The notes under the pieces: model-generated | Databases searched by the model: none | Told to the model about the DNA's origin: nothing | Seen by the model: only the letters and a program-made list of their open reading frames with translations | NCBI GenBank assembly: GCA_030533035.1 | Contig: JAUNJW010000025.1 | Coordinates: 1 to 12,700, forward strand | Origin: Erysipelotrichaceae bacterium | GTDB taxonomy: Bacteria > Bacillota_I > Bacilli_A > Erysipelotrichales > Erysipelotrichaceae | Length of the DNA stretch: 12,700 nucleotides | Reading direction: 5' to 3' | Made by a program: the position numbers and the translations under genes | Shown: piece by piece, positions 12,699-12,700 of the stretch | How the letters are laid out: each line of letters starts with the position of its first letter | How positions within the stretch are numbered: position 1 is the first letter of the stretch

Positions 12699-12700
12699 TA

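Noticed and set aside
1..12700. Mobile element, CRISPR array, tRNA or defence island
   Set aside because: No transposase, integrase, regular repeat-spacer pattern or tRNA-like fold was seen; gene order and composition are those of ordinary chromosome.

Overview
The window reads as chromosomal DNA of a low-redundancy, moderately GC-rich Gram-positive anaerobe of the Bacillota (Clostridia or Erysipelotrichia type). This rests on protein family choice (type I-beta DAHP synthase with a Thermotoga-like N-terminal domain, the clostridial form of chorismate synthase, the NusG-II/Gx-transporter pair, a DUF5684-like membrane segment on an ABC ATPase), AGGAGG-type ribosome sites and tight gene packing. 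The genus cannot be fixed by eye. All genes are on the + strand; I see no rRNA, tRNA, CRISPR, insertion sequence or phage gene.

Region 1 (1-7165) is an aromatic amino acid block. The C-terminal part of prephenate dehydratase (pheA) runs in from the left. After a 238-nt gap come aroB, aroC, an aroE-aroK fusion, aroF (DAHP synthase), aroA and tyrA, mostly joined by ATGA or TAATG junctions or short overlaps, ending at an intrinsic terminator after tyrA. Together they make DAHP, then 3-dehydroquinate, shikimate, shikimate-3-phosphate, EPSP, chorismate and the tyrosine branch; pheA serves the phenylalanine branch. Only 3-dehydroquinate dehydratase (aroD/aroQ) is missing from the visible series.

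The pheA-aroB gap is the most interesting piece. It holds a 23-bp AT-rich palindrome, a possible promoter, a 12-codon reading frame encoding MTYRGYFSFIFR (2 Tyr and 3 Phe in 12 residues) and, overlapping its end, a set of mutually exclusive RNA helices: an early helix (513-531 with 576-593), an antiterminator (571-581 with 604-614) and a perfect terminator hairpin (599-620 plus T-tract) just ahead of the aroB ribosome site. This is the architecture of a translation-dependent phenylalanine/tyrosine attenuator, not of a T-box, which is the commoner device in Bacillota.

Region 2 (7165-9885) has a P-loop NTPase fused to a CYTH domain, a NusG domain II membrane-anchored protein, a Gx-transporter family membrane protein and an HD-domain phosphohydrolase resembling 5'-deoxynucleotidases. 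Region 3 (9861-12700) has a small two-helix membrane protein with a PH-like C-terminus, then a two-gene ABCG-like ABC exporter: an ATPase carrying its own N-terminal membrane domain and an ABC-2 type permease that ends two bases before the window edge.

Promoters are packed against or inside the preceding terminators, and two genes (8325 and 9900) begin exactly 9 nt after a TATAAT box with no ribosome site, suggesting leaderless mRNAs.
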